DNA of 64,000 bases, from the NCBI GenBank assembly GCA_963820495.1, contig CAWGAF010000002.1, forward strand, positions 682,001 to 746,000, read 5' to 3'. The first letter of the stretch is position 1. Every line of letters begins with the position of its first letter. The notes under the pieces are model-generated. The model was not told the DNA's origin. It saw only the letters and a list, made by a program, of their open reading frames with translations, and made no database searches. The DNA is from JBBIPA01 sp963820495 (GTDB taxonomy: Bacteria > Chloroflexota > Dehalococcoidia > GIF9 > UBA5629). Below, piece after piece: positions 41,735 to 51,444 of this stretch. Made by a program: the position numbers and the translations under genes.

Positions 41735-44700
41735 ATGTTCCGGCCACTATCGAGCAAGGTAGACTTTCCTCAAATAGAAAATAACATCCTTAGTTTCTGG
41801 AAAAAGCAGCACATTTTTGAAAAGAGTGTTGAGTCACGCCGTGGTGCAACACAGTTTACGATGTACGAAGGTCCGCCAACAGCTAACGGCAATCCTGGAA
41901 TTCACCATGTGCTGTCACGTGTCTTTAAAGACGTTATCCCCAGATATAAAGCCATGAAGAATTATTATACACCTCGCAAGGCAGGATGGGATACACACGG
42001 ATTACCAGTAGAGCTGGAGATAGAGAAAAAACTAGGCTTTAGCAGCAAAGTTGAGATTGAAAACTACGGCGTTGCTAAGTTTAATGCCCAATGCCGGGAG
42101 AGTGTCTTTGGTTACCTCAAGGAGTGGGAAGCCATGACTGAACGCATTGGTTTTTGGCTTGACCTGGAGCATCCCTACATAACCCTGGATAATAGCTATA
42201 TCGAATCCTGCTGGTGGATAGTAAAGCAATTATGGGATAAAGGCTTAATTTACCAGGGGTACAAAGTTACTCCTCATTGTCCTAGATGTGGAACATCACT
42301 TAGCTCTCATGAGGTGGCGTTAGGTTATAATGACAATACTGAAGACCCGTCAGTTTACATAAAGTTTAAACTTTCTGGAGGATTTATTACCAAATCTGGA
42401 ATTTTTAATCGTTTAGTTGTCAAGGGCAACGAATCGTTTTTAACTAAACCCATATTTTTTCTGGCGTGGACAACGACACCTTGGACATTATCTGGCAATA
42501 CTGCTCTGGCAGTTGCTCCTGAAGCTGAATATGCTATGGTGGAGCTAGATGATGAGAGTCTTATTTTGGCAAGAGTTTTTGTGGAATCCATCGGGCTAAC
42601 TGATTATAAGGTAGTAGGGGCTTTAAAAGGAAGCGAATTAGTAGATATTGAGTATGAACCTCTTTTTAATCCGCATGAATATGGGGTAGAACGTAGGCGT
42701 CCTCAAACTCACGCAGACGCTAATTCAGATGAAGCGCGAGCAATGTTTGAGGTGCAACAACTGAAAGCTGACCTGACCTATCACGTTATTGCTGCCGATT
42801 TTGTGTCAATGGAGGATGGTACTGGTATTGTGCATATCGCTCCTGCTTTCGGTGAGGTTGACTTCGAAGCAGGTAGAGATAACAATTTAGATTTTGTTCA
42901 GCCTGTAGACCTGGACGGTAAGATGACTGGAACTTATCCTTTTGCAGGTAAATTTGTTAAAGATGCTGACGCTCTTGTACTTGAAAATCTTAAGTCACGT
43001 GGATTGTTATATCGTAGCGAGAAAATACGTCATACTTATCCTTTCTGCTGGCGTTGTGAGTCACCGCTTCTCTATTACGCTAAGAAGACATGGTATATTC
43101 GAACAACGGCAAAGAAGCAAGAGCTTATCTCAGGAAACGCTGAAATAAACTGGTATCCGGAGCATATCAAATATGGCCGTTTCGGAGATTGGCTGGAGAA
43201 TAATATTGATTGGGCTTTCTCGCGTGAGCGCTATTGGGGAACGCCATTAAGTATTTGGCATTGTTCGGGTTGCGACAGCTATGAGTGTATCGGCAGTCTC
43301 GAAGAGTTGAAACTAAAACCAAATCTCAAAGGATTGGTTGAGCCATTAGACTTGCATCGGCCTTTTGTTGATGACATCACGTTTGCTTGTTCCAAGTGTG
43401 GTAGCGATATGAAAAGACAGCCGGAAGTTATTGATTGCTGGTTCGACTCTGGCGCCATGCCTTTGGCTCAATGGCATTATCCTTTTGAAAATAAAGATAC
43501 CTTTGAGCGGAGCTTTCCTGCTGATTTCATCTGTGAAGCAGTAGACCAAACACGTGGCTGGTTCTATTCCTTGCATGCTATCTCCATTTTGCTTTCTGGG
43601 AAGCCTTGCTTTAAGAATGTCATCTGCTTAGGGCATATACTCGATGCTGAAGGCGAGAAGATGAGCAAGGCTAAGGGCAACGTAGTCGACCCCTGGGCAA
43701 TACTTAATAACTATGGGGCCGATGCTGTACGCTGGTATCTGATAACATCTTCGCCGGCTGGTAATGTACGTCGTTTCTCCAGTAATATGGTAGCTGAGGT
43801 ACTGCGTAATTTTTTGCTTACACTATGGAATATCTATTCTTTCTTTGTGATGTATGCCAACATCGATAATTTTAATCCACAGACTATGATCACAAAACCA
43901 CTTTCTGATTTAGATAACTGGGTTTTATCTAGGTTAAATCAACTTATAGTTGATGTAGACGAAGCTCTGGGGAAATATGACCCAACCTCGGCGGGGCGGA
44001 AGATAGAGTCATTTGTTGATGATCTCTCCAACTGGTATGTCAGAAGAAGTAGGCGCCGCTTTTGGAAAAGTCAGAATGATGTTGACAAGCTATCGGCTTA
44101 TTCAACTCTTTACAATTGCTTAGTTACTTTATCTAAGCTTCTGGCCCCACTTACTCCCTTTATTGCCGAAGAAATTTATCAGAATTTAGTACGCTCGGTT
44201 GACCCGAATGCTTTGGAAAGCGTGCACCTGTGCGATTTCCCTGTTGCTGATAAGGCTATGATAGATAGCGAACTCATTAATATAACCAGTTCAGTTATAG
44301 CACTGTGTAGTCTTGGTCGTGCTGCACGTGCTAAAGCGGGGATAAAGGTCCGTCAGCCATTGTCCAGGGTCTTGGTTAAAACACGTTCAAAATCTGAGAA
44401 AGATGGTTTAAAGAAGTTGGCCTCCCAGATGCTAGATGAGCTTAATGTAAAAGAAATTGATTTTGTGGATGGAGAGGCTTTTGATAATAAACCGGGCTAT
44501 GTTTCAGCCAGGGACGGAGATTATTGGGTAGCTCTGCATACTGAACTTACTCCGGAACTGCAAGCCGAAGGAATAGCTCGTGAGATAGTGCGACGTTTAC
44601 AGACCATGCGCCGCTCAGCAGGGCTGGAGATTACTGATCATGTTATTGTCTACTACCAGAGCACATCGTTAATTAAGCAAGTTATGGAACAGTTTGCTGA

Positions 44701-44833
44701 CTATATCAAGCAAGAAACGCTAGCTCAGCAACTTGTCTCAGGTGCTCCACCTGATGGGGCCTATAATGAGAAACATAACTTATTGGATTCCGCAGTGCAG
44801 CTTGGCATTAAGAAAGAGAATGAAATAATCTAG
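41735..44833 (+). CDS. ileS: Isoleucyl-tRNA synthetase, type 2
   Basis: 1032 residues. Class I HIGH motif appears as GIHH in TANGNPGIHHVLSR; KMSKS motif is EKMSKAKGN. Zinc-binding pairs CPRCG and CSKCGSDM interrupt the CP1 editing region (TPWTLSGNTALAV). The length, CP1 and anticodon-binding C-terminus fit type 2 (eukaryote-like) IleRS, a group often less sensitive to mupirocin; that is a family statement. It starts 2 bp after khpB and ends convergent with the htrA-like gene, 20 bp away. No T-box is seen since it is inside an operon. Confidence 0.93.
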   Translation: MFRPLSSKVDFPQIENNILSFWKKQHIFEKSVESRRGATQFTMYEGPPTANGNPGIHHVLSRVFKDVIPRYKAMKNYYTPRKAGWDTHGLPVELEIEKKLGFSSKVEIENYGVAKFNAQCRESVFGYLKEWEAMTERIGFWLDLEHPYITLDNSYIESCWWIVKQLWDKGLIYQGYKVTPHCPRCGTSLSSHEVALGYNDNTEDPSVYIKFKLSGGFITKSGIFNRLVVKGNESFLTKPIFFLAWTTTPWTLSGNTALAVAPEAEYAMVELDDESLILARVFVESIGLTDYKVVGALKGSELVDIEYEPLFNPHEYGVERRRPQTHADANSDEARAMFEVQQLKADLTYHVIAADFVSMEDGTGIVHIAPAFGEVDFEAGRDNNLDFVQPVDLDGKMTGTYPFAGKFVKDADALVLENLKSRGLLYRSEKIRHTYPFCWRCESPLLYYAKKTWYIRTTAKKQELISGNAEINWYPEHIKYGRFGDWLENNIDWAFSRERYWGTPLSIWHCSGCDSYECIGSLEELKLKPNLKGLVEPLDLHRPFVDDITFACSKCGSDMKRQPEVIDCWFDSGAMPLAQWHYPFENKDTFERSFPADFICEAVDQTRGWFYSLHAISILLSGKPCFKNVICLGHILDAEGEKMSKAKGNVVDPWAILNNYGADAVRWYLITSSPAGNVRRFSSNMVAEVLRNFLLTLWNIYSFFVMYANIDNFNPQTMITKPLSDLDNWVLSRLNQLIVDVDEALGKYDPTSAGRKIESFVDDLSNWYVRRSRRRFWKSQNDVDKLSAYSTLYNCLVTLSKLLAPLTPFIAEEIYQNLVRSVDPNALESVHLCDFPVADKAMIDSELINITSSVIALCSLGRAARAKAGIKVRQPLSRVLVKTRSKSEKDGLKKLASQMLDELNVKEIDFVDGEAFDNKPGYVSARDGDYWVALHTELTPELQAEGIAREIVRRLQTMRRSAGLEITDHVIVYYQSTSLIKQVMEQFADYIKQETLAQQLVSGAPPDGAYNEKHNLLDSAVQLGIKKENEII

Positions 44834-44853
44834 GAAAATTATGGATCTTCAGT

Positions 44854-45987
44854 TCATCCACTAGCGGGGGCTGGACTTTGCGTTAAGCGTACAGAGATCG
44901 TCTTTGTGCTATTCTCCCTGACGAATGTTATAGTAACTTCCTCTCCGATATTTGAGGAATGTATAGCCTGTAATAGTGCCTCCCGTGTGTTTACTTCTTT
45001 ACCATTGAAATGAGTAATAACGTCGTACTGTCTTAGTCCTGCCTTATCTGCCGGGCCACCTGGCGATACATAATAGACTAATACTCCGCTAGTCACAGGT
45101 AGTCGATATACTGTAGCCACATACTGGTCAACAGTATCCGAGGCGATTCCAAGGTAAGGACGAGTTACATAACCACTCCTAATTAGCTGTTCAATGATCG
45201 TCACGGCTGTTTTAATGCTTATAGCATAGCCCATACCTTCGACTCCAATCGCAGCCATCTTGGCGCTGGTAATACCTACAACCTGTCCCGCCAGATTTGC
45301 CAGGGGGCCTCCGCTGTTACCAGGGTTAATGGCCGCTGAAGTTTCAATGAGATCGTCCAGTGTTTGTCCCTCATCTACGAGTAAAGATACGTTTAAACCG
45401 CTAACTGTACCTTCTTTAGCTCTTAGCCCTTTACCTAGTGGATTTCCCAAAGCTACTACCCAGTCGCCGACTCTGAGTTTCGCTGAGTCACCAATTACTG
45501 CTGCGGGAAGATTGGTGGCATCTATTTTGATAACAGCCAAATCAGTTAAGGGGTCCCTGTAAACTCTTTCAGGACCTACCTGAAAAGTACTGCCATCAAA
45601 CATTTCAACAGTTACCTTTTTTGCCCCTTCAACTACATGGTTATTAGTTACTACAATGCCGTTTTTATCAATAATCCATCCAGAGCCGGCACCTTTTTGT
45701 GTCTGGGGTCTGGAAAAGAAATCAAGTGCCACAGTTTCGGTATTTATAGCTACTACTGATGGAAAGACTTTCTCTACTACATCTGCTATATTGGGTAGTG
45801 ACTGAGCAGCTTTACCCTGTTGAATATCTGGTGACCAACCTGGGTCTATAGGTACTGGTGGAGATTGCTCAGGTGCTGTAACAGGAGTTGTTGGGGGACT
45901 GATGGGAGCTTGGGGTATGGTGATGACACAGCTGCCCATACTAAAAACTAGGCTCAGTAATATTAGTGCAATTACTAAGTTTCGCAT
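44854..45987 (-). CDS. HtrA/DegP-like serine protease
   Basis: 377 residues. N-terminal signal with a lipobox-like MGSC (Cys 20), then a Pro-rich linker. Trypsin-like triad: His in VVTNNHVVEGA, Asp in PLTDLAVIKI, Ser in INPGNSGGPL. One PDZ domain (RPYLGIASDT, PGGPADKAGLRQYDVI). Family role is quality control of secreted proteins outside the membrane. Convergent with ileS and divergent from the metallo-hydrolase gene. Confidence 0.93.
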   Translation of the reverse strand: MRNLVIALILLSLVFSMGSCVITIPQAPISPPTTPVTAPEQSPPVPIDPGWSPDIQQGKAAQSLPNIADVVEKVFPSVVAINTETVALDFFSRPQTQKGAGSGWIIDKNGIVVTNNHVVEGAKKVTVEMFDGSTFQVGPERVYRDPLTDLAVIKIDATNLPAAVIGDSAKLRVGDWVVALGNPLGKGLRAKEGTVSGLNVSLLVDEGQTLDDLIETSAAINPGNSGGPLANLAGQVVGITSAKMAAIGVEGMGYAISIKTAVTIIEQLIRSGYVTRPYLGIASDTVDQYVATVYRLPVTSGVLVYYVSPGGPADKAGLRQYDVITHFNGKEVNTREALLQAIHSSNIGEEVTITFVRENSTKTISVRLTQSPAPASG

Positions 45988-46147
45988 TTATTTTCTAACC
46001 TTTGGCTATGATCTTATTGTTCTGATTTTAACATAAGGCTTTACCTGAGACAAAAACTGGTCATTGCTGGTTTGAAAGTATGATATTAACTTGATTTTGG
46101 CATGCGGCTTAAGCTATATTTTACATCCACTACTTGGAGGTATGAGA

Positions 46148-46921
46148 ATGGAAATTCGCATTCTGGGTGCGCACAGCACCGAGGCTAAAGGATTTTATAT
46201 GACTTCTCTGCTAATTGATAGTATTCTAGCCCTCGATGCAGGAAGTCTTACTTTAAGTCTCTCGTTATTAGAGCAGCAGGAAATTAAAGCAATTCTCTTA
46301 ACTCATCAACACTTCGACCATAGTCGAGATTTGGTTACTTTCGGAGCCAATAATGCTATGCGCAAAAGCCCAGTTGAAATCTATGCATTAAGGCAAGCTC
46401 TTGATATTGTCACTTCATGCTTGCTTGATGGCAAGATATACATAGATTTCTCAAAGTGGCCTTCCGAAGAAAAACCATTCCTGCAGGCAAAGGTTATCGA
46501 GCCATTTAGAACTCGAGTAATACAAGGGTATAAAGTCTTAGCTTTACCCGTAAACCATTCTGTGCCTGCTATTGGTTACCAAATCACTTCAAGTGATGGC
46601 AAAAGCCTGTTCTATACAGGTGATACAGGCCCAGGACTATCATCGTGTTGGGAATATATTTCTCCTCAACTACTTATCATCGAGGTATCAGGCATTAATA
46701 AAGCCGAAAGCTTTTTGAAAATGGTAGGACATCTTTCAGCACAATTTCTCAAAGAAGAGCTTGTTCAGTTCCGCAAAGCTAAAGGGTATATACCACGTAT
46801 TGTAGCTATTCATATCACGCCTCAGTACGAGGTTGAAATCCGGCAAGAGGTTAGTGATGTTGCTAAAGATTTAGGAATCACCATTGATATAGGCTATGAA
46901 GGTATGGTAATTAATTTGTAG
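46148..46921 (+). CDS. Metallo-beta-lactamase-fold hydrolase
   Basis: 257 residues from ATG 46148 (GGAGGT 6 bp upstream; upstream ATGs at 46091 and 46142 fit less well). The metal site is seen in THQHFDHSRD (HxHxDH), AlsO NHSVPAIGYQ and FYTGDTGPG. Closest in shape to the cyclic-nucleotide phosphodiesterase-like or RNase Z-like single-domain proteins. Substrate not known. Monocistronic, ending at a bidirectional hairpin. Confidence 0.85.
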   Translation: MEIRILGAHSTEAKGFYMTSLLIDSILALDAGSLTLSLSLLEQQEIKAILLTHQHFDHSRDLVTFGANNAMRKSPVEIYALRQALDIVTSCLLDGKIYIDFSKWPSEEKPFLQAKVIEPFRTRVIQGYKVLALPVNHSVPAIGYQITSSDGKSLFYTGDTGPGLSSCWEYISPQLLIIEVSGINKAESFLKMVGHLSAQFLKEELVQFRKAKGYIPRIVAIHITPQYEVEIRQEVSDVAKDLGITIDIGYEGMVINL

Positions 46922-46955
46922 TTAGGGATATGTCTGGCTACTTGTGACTTCTTAG

Positions 46956-47007
46956 GAAAACGGGTATAGATACCAATCACAGGCATCCATACCCGTTAAG
47001 TGTTTTC
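46956..47007. terminator. Bidirectional terminator
   Basis: AACGGGTAT at 46959-46967 pairs with ATACCCGTT at 46989-46997, and an outer GGAAAAC/GTTTTCC extends it with a small bulge. It lies between the convergent hydrolase gene and the trpB-like gene, and A/T runs on both sides would serve both strands. Confidence 0.55.
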
Positions 47008-47049
47008 CCCCGCTATTATCTAGCTTGTAGTTTGATTGGCTTGTCTGAA

Positions 47050-48414
47050 TTAGCCAACCTTAGGCAATTGAGCCAATGCCTCTTTAACCTTACTCTCAGG
47101 ATATTCATAGTTTTGCAATTTGCCTGAGAGATATTGGTCATAAGCCACCATATCGAAATGACCATGACCACTATGTGCAATCAATATGGTCTTAGCCTCC
47201 CCGGTCTTCTTGCAATTGAGAGCTTCGTCAATAGCCACTCTAATAGCATGGTTGGTTTCGGGGGCACTGATAAAGCCCTCGGTACGCGCAAAAGTTATAC
47301 CGGCTTCAAAAGTTTCAATCTGATTTACAGCTCTGGCTTCAATAAGCCCCAATTTGTGCAGATGTGAGACAAGCGGTGCCATCCCATGATAGCGTAAGCC
47401 ACCAGCGTGCACTGGTGGTGGTATAAAGCCATGTCCCAGAGTAAACATCTTGAGTAGAGGCGTCATCTGAGCCATGTCGCCGAAATCATAAGCAAATGGG
47501 CCTTTGGTCATGGTTGGGCAGCTTGTTGGTTCTACAACAATCACTCGCAAATTTGGCTTTTTCTTATTAAGTTTATCTCTGAGAAATGGCATAAAAGCAC
47601 CTGCCGCATTTGAACCGCCGCCGACGCAGCCTACGATAATATCAGGATAGAAGCCAGCCATTTCCATCTGTAGCCTGGCTTCTTCGCCAACAATGGTCTG
47701 GTGAAGCAGGACATGGTTGAGCACGCTGCCCAGTGAATAGTGAGTATCTTCTCGTGAAACAGCATCTTCTACCGCTTCGCTGATGGCAAGCCCCAGACTA
47801 CCAGGACAATCAGGGTCTTTTGCCAACATATCGCGTCCTGATTTGGTATCAGGACTGGGGCTGGGTACACATTTAGCTCCCCATGTCTCCATCATGATGC
47901 GACGATATGGTTTATTATCGTAGCTTACTCTGACCATATAAACTTTAAGCTCAATACCAAAGTAGTTACAGCCGAGGGATAAGGCACTGCCCCATTGTCC
48001 AGCGCCGGTTTCAGTGGTAATACGTTTTATGCCTTCCTTCTTATTATAATAAGCTTGGGCTATTGCTGTATTTGGTTTGTGACTTCCAGCTGGGCTGGTA
48101 CCTTCAAATTTGTAGAAAATTTTGGCTGGAGTACCTAAAGCTTTCTCCAGTCTGCTCGCTCGGAATAATGTCGTGGGCCTCCATAGCCTATAGATGTCCT
48201 GTACTTCTTCTGGGATTTCTATATATCTTTCCTGGCTCATCTCCTGCTGAATAAGACTCATAGGGAATAATGGAGCCAGGTCGGCAGGTCCTAATGGCTT
48301 GCCTGTGCCTGGATGAAGAGGTGGCGCTAAAGGTTCAGGTAAATCGGGAATAACGTTGTACCATTTAGTAGGCATTTCCTTTTCAGGCAGGAAAAATTTA
48401 GTTGTTTCTTTCAT
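47050..48414 (-). CDS. trpB: Tryptophan synthase beta chain, TrpB2 type
   Basis: 454 residues, longer than TrpB1 and typical of TrpB2 (TrpB-like) proteins, with the additional N-terminal region (KWYNVIPDLPEPLAPPL). PLP Lys is in SPAGSHKPNTA; the phosphate loop is GCVGGGSNAAGAF; ETGAGQWGSAL is a substrate loop. It joins indole and serine to give tryptophan; TrpB2 may act without TrpA. A Trp-specific T-box leader directly upstream confirms its tie to tryptophan supply. No other trp gene is nearby. Confidence 0.94.
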   Translation of the reverse strand: MKETTKFFLPEKEMPTKWYNVIPDLPEPLAPPLHPGTGKPLGPADLAPLFPMSLIQQEMSQERYIEIPEEVQDIYRLWRPTTLFRASRLEKALGTPAKIFYKFEGTSPAGSHKPNTAIAQAYYNKKEGIKRITTETGAGQWGSALSLGCNYFGIELKVYMVRVSYDNKPYRRIMMETWGAKCVPSPSPDTKSGRDMLAKDPDCPGSLGLAISEAVEDAVSREDTHYSLGSVLNHVLLHQTIVGEEARLQMEMAGFYPDIIVGCVGGGSNAAGAFMPFLRDKLNKKKPNLRVIVVEPTSCPTMTKGPFAYDFGDMAQMTPLLKMFTLGHGFIPPPVHAGGLRYHGMAPLVSHLHKLGLIEARAVNQIETFEAGITFARTEGFISAPETNHAIRVAIDEALNCKKTGEAKTILIAHSGHGHFDMVAYDQYLSGKLQNYEYPESKVKEALAQLPKVG

Positions 48415-48524
48415 TTCTATCTCCTTTATTTTGATTTAACTGTCTTCGCTTGATTTGATTAATAACCCAAATCTCGGCCCCCCCTGGGGCCACCTTTGTG
48501 ATATTATTAACACTCTCAGCCTCC

Positions 48525-48831
48525 TTGAAAATAATAAGCCTCTCGCCTAAGGGGCGAGAGGCTTAAGCTTCGCGGTGCCACCCTTGCTTTGTCTAATAAC
48601 TAGACCATCTCTTTTCAGGTACAGCTTATAATCACTGAAGCGATACCCTGGATTGTGATAACGCTATCCTCTGCGTTAAAGCCTACTCGCATTTGCTTTT
48701 AGCAATCTTTCGGTTTACAGCTCCCAGAACCATTCAACCTTTGCGCTGACGCCAGTTTCCACCTGCCTGGCTCTCTGTAGCCTCGCTTAAGGCGTACTAT
48801 TCCTGTTCTTAGCTTTTGCTTTATTCAATTG
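48525..48831 (-). ncRNA. T-box leader (tryptophan specifier)
   Basis: Minus-strand leader of the trpB gene. The conserved T-box GGGTGGCACCGCG is at 48583-48571. Stem I ends with GAA-TGG-TTC followed by GGGAGC, giving specifier codon TGG (48732-48730), i.e. tRNA-Trp. A 13-bp terminator stem (48535-48547 with 48553-48565) then U-rich sequence follows. Uncharged tRNA-Trp should pair and allow read-through to trpB. Confidence 0.93.
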
Positions 48832-48837
48832 TGCTAG

Positions 48838-48866
48838 ATTGTAAATGCTAGTTTAATGTTTGTCAA
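48838..48866 (-). promoter_or_regulatory. Sigma-70-type promoter of the T-box/trpB unit
   Basis: On the minus strand TTGACA (48866-48861), 17-bp spacer, TACAAT (48843-48838). Transcription would start near 48831, just before the T-box stem I. Confidence 0.85.
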
Positions 48867-48976
48867 GTCTGCGCTTATTTTAAGCATACATATGATTGCC
48901 CCATTTTGGAACGGTGGCATAAAAGCCAATATAGCAAGGTTAGTACAACTTATGCCTTTTTTCATCTTAAAGTTGG

Positions 48977-51148
48977 CTAATTCGTTTTGAATACCCTGCA
49001 CAAAAGTGCTGTGTGAGGCCAACCACCTATCTCGACATTGCAGTACTCAGGATCAACCGGACAAAGTATATTAGAATTTGATTCCCATAGTCCATGAAGT
49101 GATGGCTCCTCTCCCGGCATACTGGGAAACCACCAGCCATGTTGTACTCGAACTGTTGATGGATGAACTTCGTCACAGAGTCTGGCCTTTTGTCGTATCT
49201 TCCCCCTTAATGTTTCAATCCATATCCAATCACCATCGGCTATATCCAATGTTTTGGCAGTATGCGGATGAATATCAGTAAGAGGTTCAGGCAGAAACTT
49301 AATAGCTGATGGTATCTGACGCAATTCTGAGTGATACATTGGCATGAACTTTCCAGAAGCGATCAGTATCAGCGGATAATCTTTAGCCAATTCTGGGGCG
49401 CTAACAGGGCTTTCTGGAGGCTCTTTATAACTAGGCAAGGGATCTAAACCTAGTTTTTCAAAAATACTCGAATATATTTCAACCTTGCCTGAAGGAGTAC
49501 CAAATCCTTTCCCTTCATATTTACGGTATTCTATTTTATGAGGGAAACCTCCCCTTTTAACTATCTCCTCAAAGTTAATACCCAAAGGCTCAAGTCTATA
49601 GTCGCAGACCTCCTCGGCAGTCTTCCATGGCCAGTATTTCTCCTGTCCAAGCCTTATGCCTAATTCTCGCCAGAACTGATAATCATCACGTCGTTCGTAG
49701 AGAGGTTCAATTGCTTTTGGAGAATCAGGGAAGTCAGTCCTTTCCAAAGTACATGCGGCAGGAAGTACATAGTCGGCCAATTCAGCAGTAGGAGTCATAT
49801 AGTAATCCATGACTACTAGAAGCTCTAGATTTGGACTCGTCAAAGCCTTATGGACCAGTTTGGTATCAGGTGCTCCGATTAGGGGATTATTAGCCTGTAC
49901 TATCAGTGCTTTTATTGGGTAAGGACGTCCTGTAATCATGGCTTGCCACACGTGCCTGGGATGAGCTAAACATGTCATATGGGCAGTCGGCGGCCTAACA
50001 TAAGTTCCCAATTTTTGGGATGCTTCGTATATCATATCATAGCCAGGGAAGCCAAAAAGCCCATATTCCTTTGCTCCTAGCTGTTTTTCTCTTTGAGCCG
50101 GTGATATAACTTTGTTAAGTTCCAGTTCAACTTCAGAGATAACCTTGGTTTCTTCCCCTGCTATACCCAAGAGTTCTCCACCTTTTATATCTAGGTTACC
50201 AGTTATAGTTCGTAGGATGCATCTGGCTCGGGCAGCTTGAGTGGCATTGACACCCTGTAAATCAATACCTAGCCCCCAGGTTATGACCGCAGGTTTAGTC
50301 GTAGCATAGATCCTGGCGCTAGTAACGATCTTATCTTGGGGTATCCAGGTTATTTGGGATACCTTTTCTGGGGAATATTCACGTACATGCTCCTTTAATT
50401 GGTCAAATCCTGTAGTCCACTTCTCAACAAATTCCTTATCATACAGATTTTCATCTATTATTATCTTCAGCCAGCACAGCAGCAATGCCAAATCTGTACC
50501 AGGTCTCACCTGCAGCCATAGATCTGATAGTTTCGTTTCCTTAGTCCTTCGTGGATCAATAACTATGATTTTGGCGCCCCTATTTTTAGCCTTAGCTAAT
50601 TGCACCCAACCCGGAATGGGTTGGGACTCCGATGGCTGGAATCCCCAGACCACCACACAATTGGCATTAGGAACATCACCCTCTGACATAAAACCATATG
50701 TGCACCATTCCACAGTATGCGAAGGACACATGCAAATCTGGTTAGCACCAGTAAAATTGGGAGAACCAAAAAGATTGAAGAATCTAGTGATAGGCCAACT
50801 ATAACTGCGGAAAGTGCCTTTAGAAAAAGCCAAAGCTTCTGGTCCCACTTCGTTTTTAATCACTGCTAATTTCTCGGCTATCTCATCCATTGCCTGATTC
50901 CAGGTAACCCGCTGCCATTTCCCTTGACCTTTACTACCAATTCTCTTCAAGGGATAATTCAAACGGTCGGGATGATATAGATGCTCTAAAATCATTTTAC
51001 CTCTTTGACACTGTGCCCCTCGATTTACCGGAGTATCGGGATCGCCTTTCACTTTGATTGCCCGACCATCCTTAAACTCTACTAATAAACCGCACCTTAT
51101 ATGGCATGGCCCACACCAGCCTTTTCTAATTTCTACTTGTTTAGTCAT
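48977..51148 (-). CDS. Molybdopterin oxidoreductase, acetylene hydratase/PhsA-like
   Basis: 723 residues, cytoplasmic (no Tat signal). N-terminal [4Fe-4S] motif C12-x2-C15-x3-C19-x27-C47, then bis-MGD domains (HPDRLNYPLKR, VIDPRRTKETKLSDLWL, YMTPTAELADYVLP). Length and text follow acetylene hydratase closely as I recall it; Cys139 (NQICMCPS) fits its metal-ligand Cys. But the catalytic Asp that follows the second Fe-S Cys in acetylene hydratase is His16 here (CGPCHIRC), so hydratase activity is doubtful. Third Mo enzyme of the cluster; RBS GGAGGAGG. Confidence 0.87.
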   Translation of the reverse strand: MTKQVEIRKGWCGPCHIRCGLLVEFKDGRAIKVKGDPDTPVNRGAQCQRGKMILEHLYHPDRLNYPLKRIGSKGQGKWQRVTWNQAMDEIAEKLAVIKNEVGPEALAFSKGTFRSYSWPITRFFNLFGSPNFTGANQICMCPSHTVEWCTYGFMSEGDVPNANCVVVWGFQPSESQPIPGWVQLAKAKNRGAKIIVIDPRRTKETKLSDLWLQVRPGTDLALLLCWLKIIIDENLYDKEFVEKWTTGFDQLKEHVREYSPEKVSQITWIPQDKIVTSARIYATTKPAVITWGLGIDLQGVNATQAARARCILRTITGNLDIKGGELLGIAGEETKVISEVELELNKVISPAQREKQLGAKEYGLFGFPGYDMIYEASQKLGTYVRPPTAHMTCLAHPRHVWQAMITGRPYPIKALIVQANNPLIGAPDTKLVHKALTSPNLELLVVMDYYMTPTAELADYVLPAACTLERTDFPDSPKAIEPLYERRDDYQFWRELGIRLGQEKYWPWKTAEEVCDYRLEPLGINFEEIVKRGGFPHKIEYRKYEGKGFGTPSGKVEIYSSIFEKLGLDPLPSYKEPPESPVSAPELAKDYPLILIASGKFMPMYHSELRQIPSAIKFLPEPLTDIHPHTAKTLDIADGDWIWIETLRGKIRQKARLCDEVHPSTVRVQHGWWFPSMPGEEPSLHGLWESNSNILCPVDPEYCNVEIGGWPHTALLCRVFKTN

Positions 51149-51350
51149 ACTTCCTTACCTCCTCCATTTTTCAATATTATATGCCTACAGTAAGAACGAG
51201 AGTAGCCTTTTCTATTTACAGTGCAGGTAAACATCACTCTTATGACTTTATCAAATAAGATTAAGCACATAGTCTTTTAGGCTGCTATTGAACTTTCGCA
51301 TCCAGGTTTCACGGGTAGGCTAATAACTTTGCTTTACGTACTCTTTTATA

Positions 51351-51443
51351 TTATATTTCAACTTCTTTCTCATCTTTACAGGCAATTTGACAGTTATGGC
51401 ATCCATTACACATACTGACATTGACAATAAATACATTACCCAT
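51351..51443 (-). pseudogene. Truncated molybdoenzyme beta subunit (30 codons)
   Basis: ATG 51443 to TAA 51351, one base after the stop of the transhydroxylase-like alpha gene. NVFIVNVSMCNGCHNCQIAC followed by KDEK matches the first 26 residues of the full beta subunit at 885-1697, with the same C-x2-C-x2-C-x3-C motif. It stops after one Fe-S motif. The 200 bp beyond do not show the missing motifs in any frame I read. Either a decayed gene or a minimal one-cluster peptide. Confidence 0.7.
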
Positions 51444-51444
51444 A

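Noticed and set aside
48834..49022. 62-codon frame on the minus strand beside the T-box
   Set aside because: It overlaps the Trp T-box promoter and the end of the acetylene-hydratase-like gene and has no ribosome site.
48977..51148. Annotation as acetylene hydratase
   Set aside because: The catalytic Asp next to the second Fe-S Cys is His; only family-level similarity is supported.
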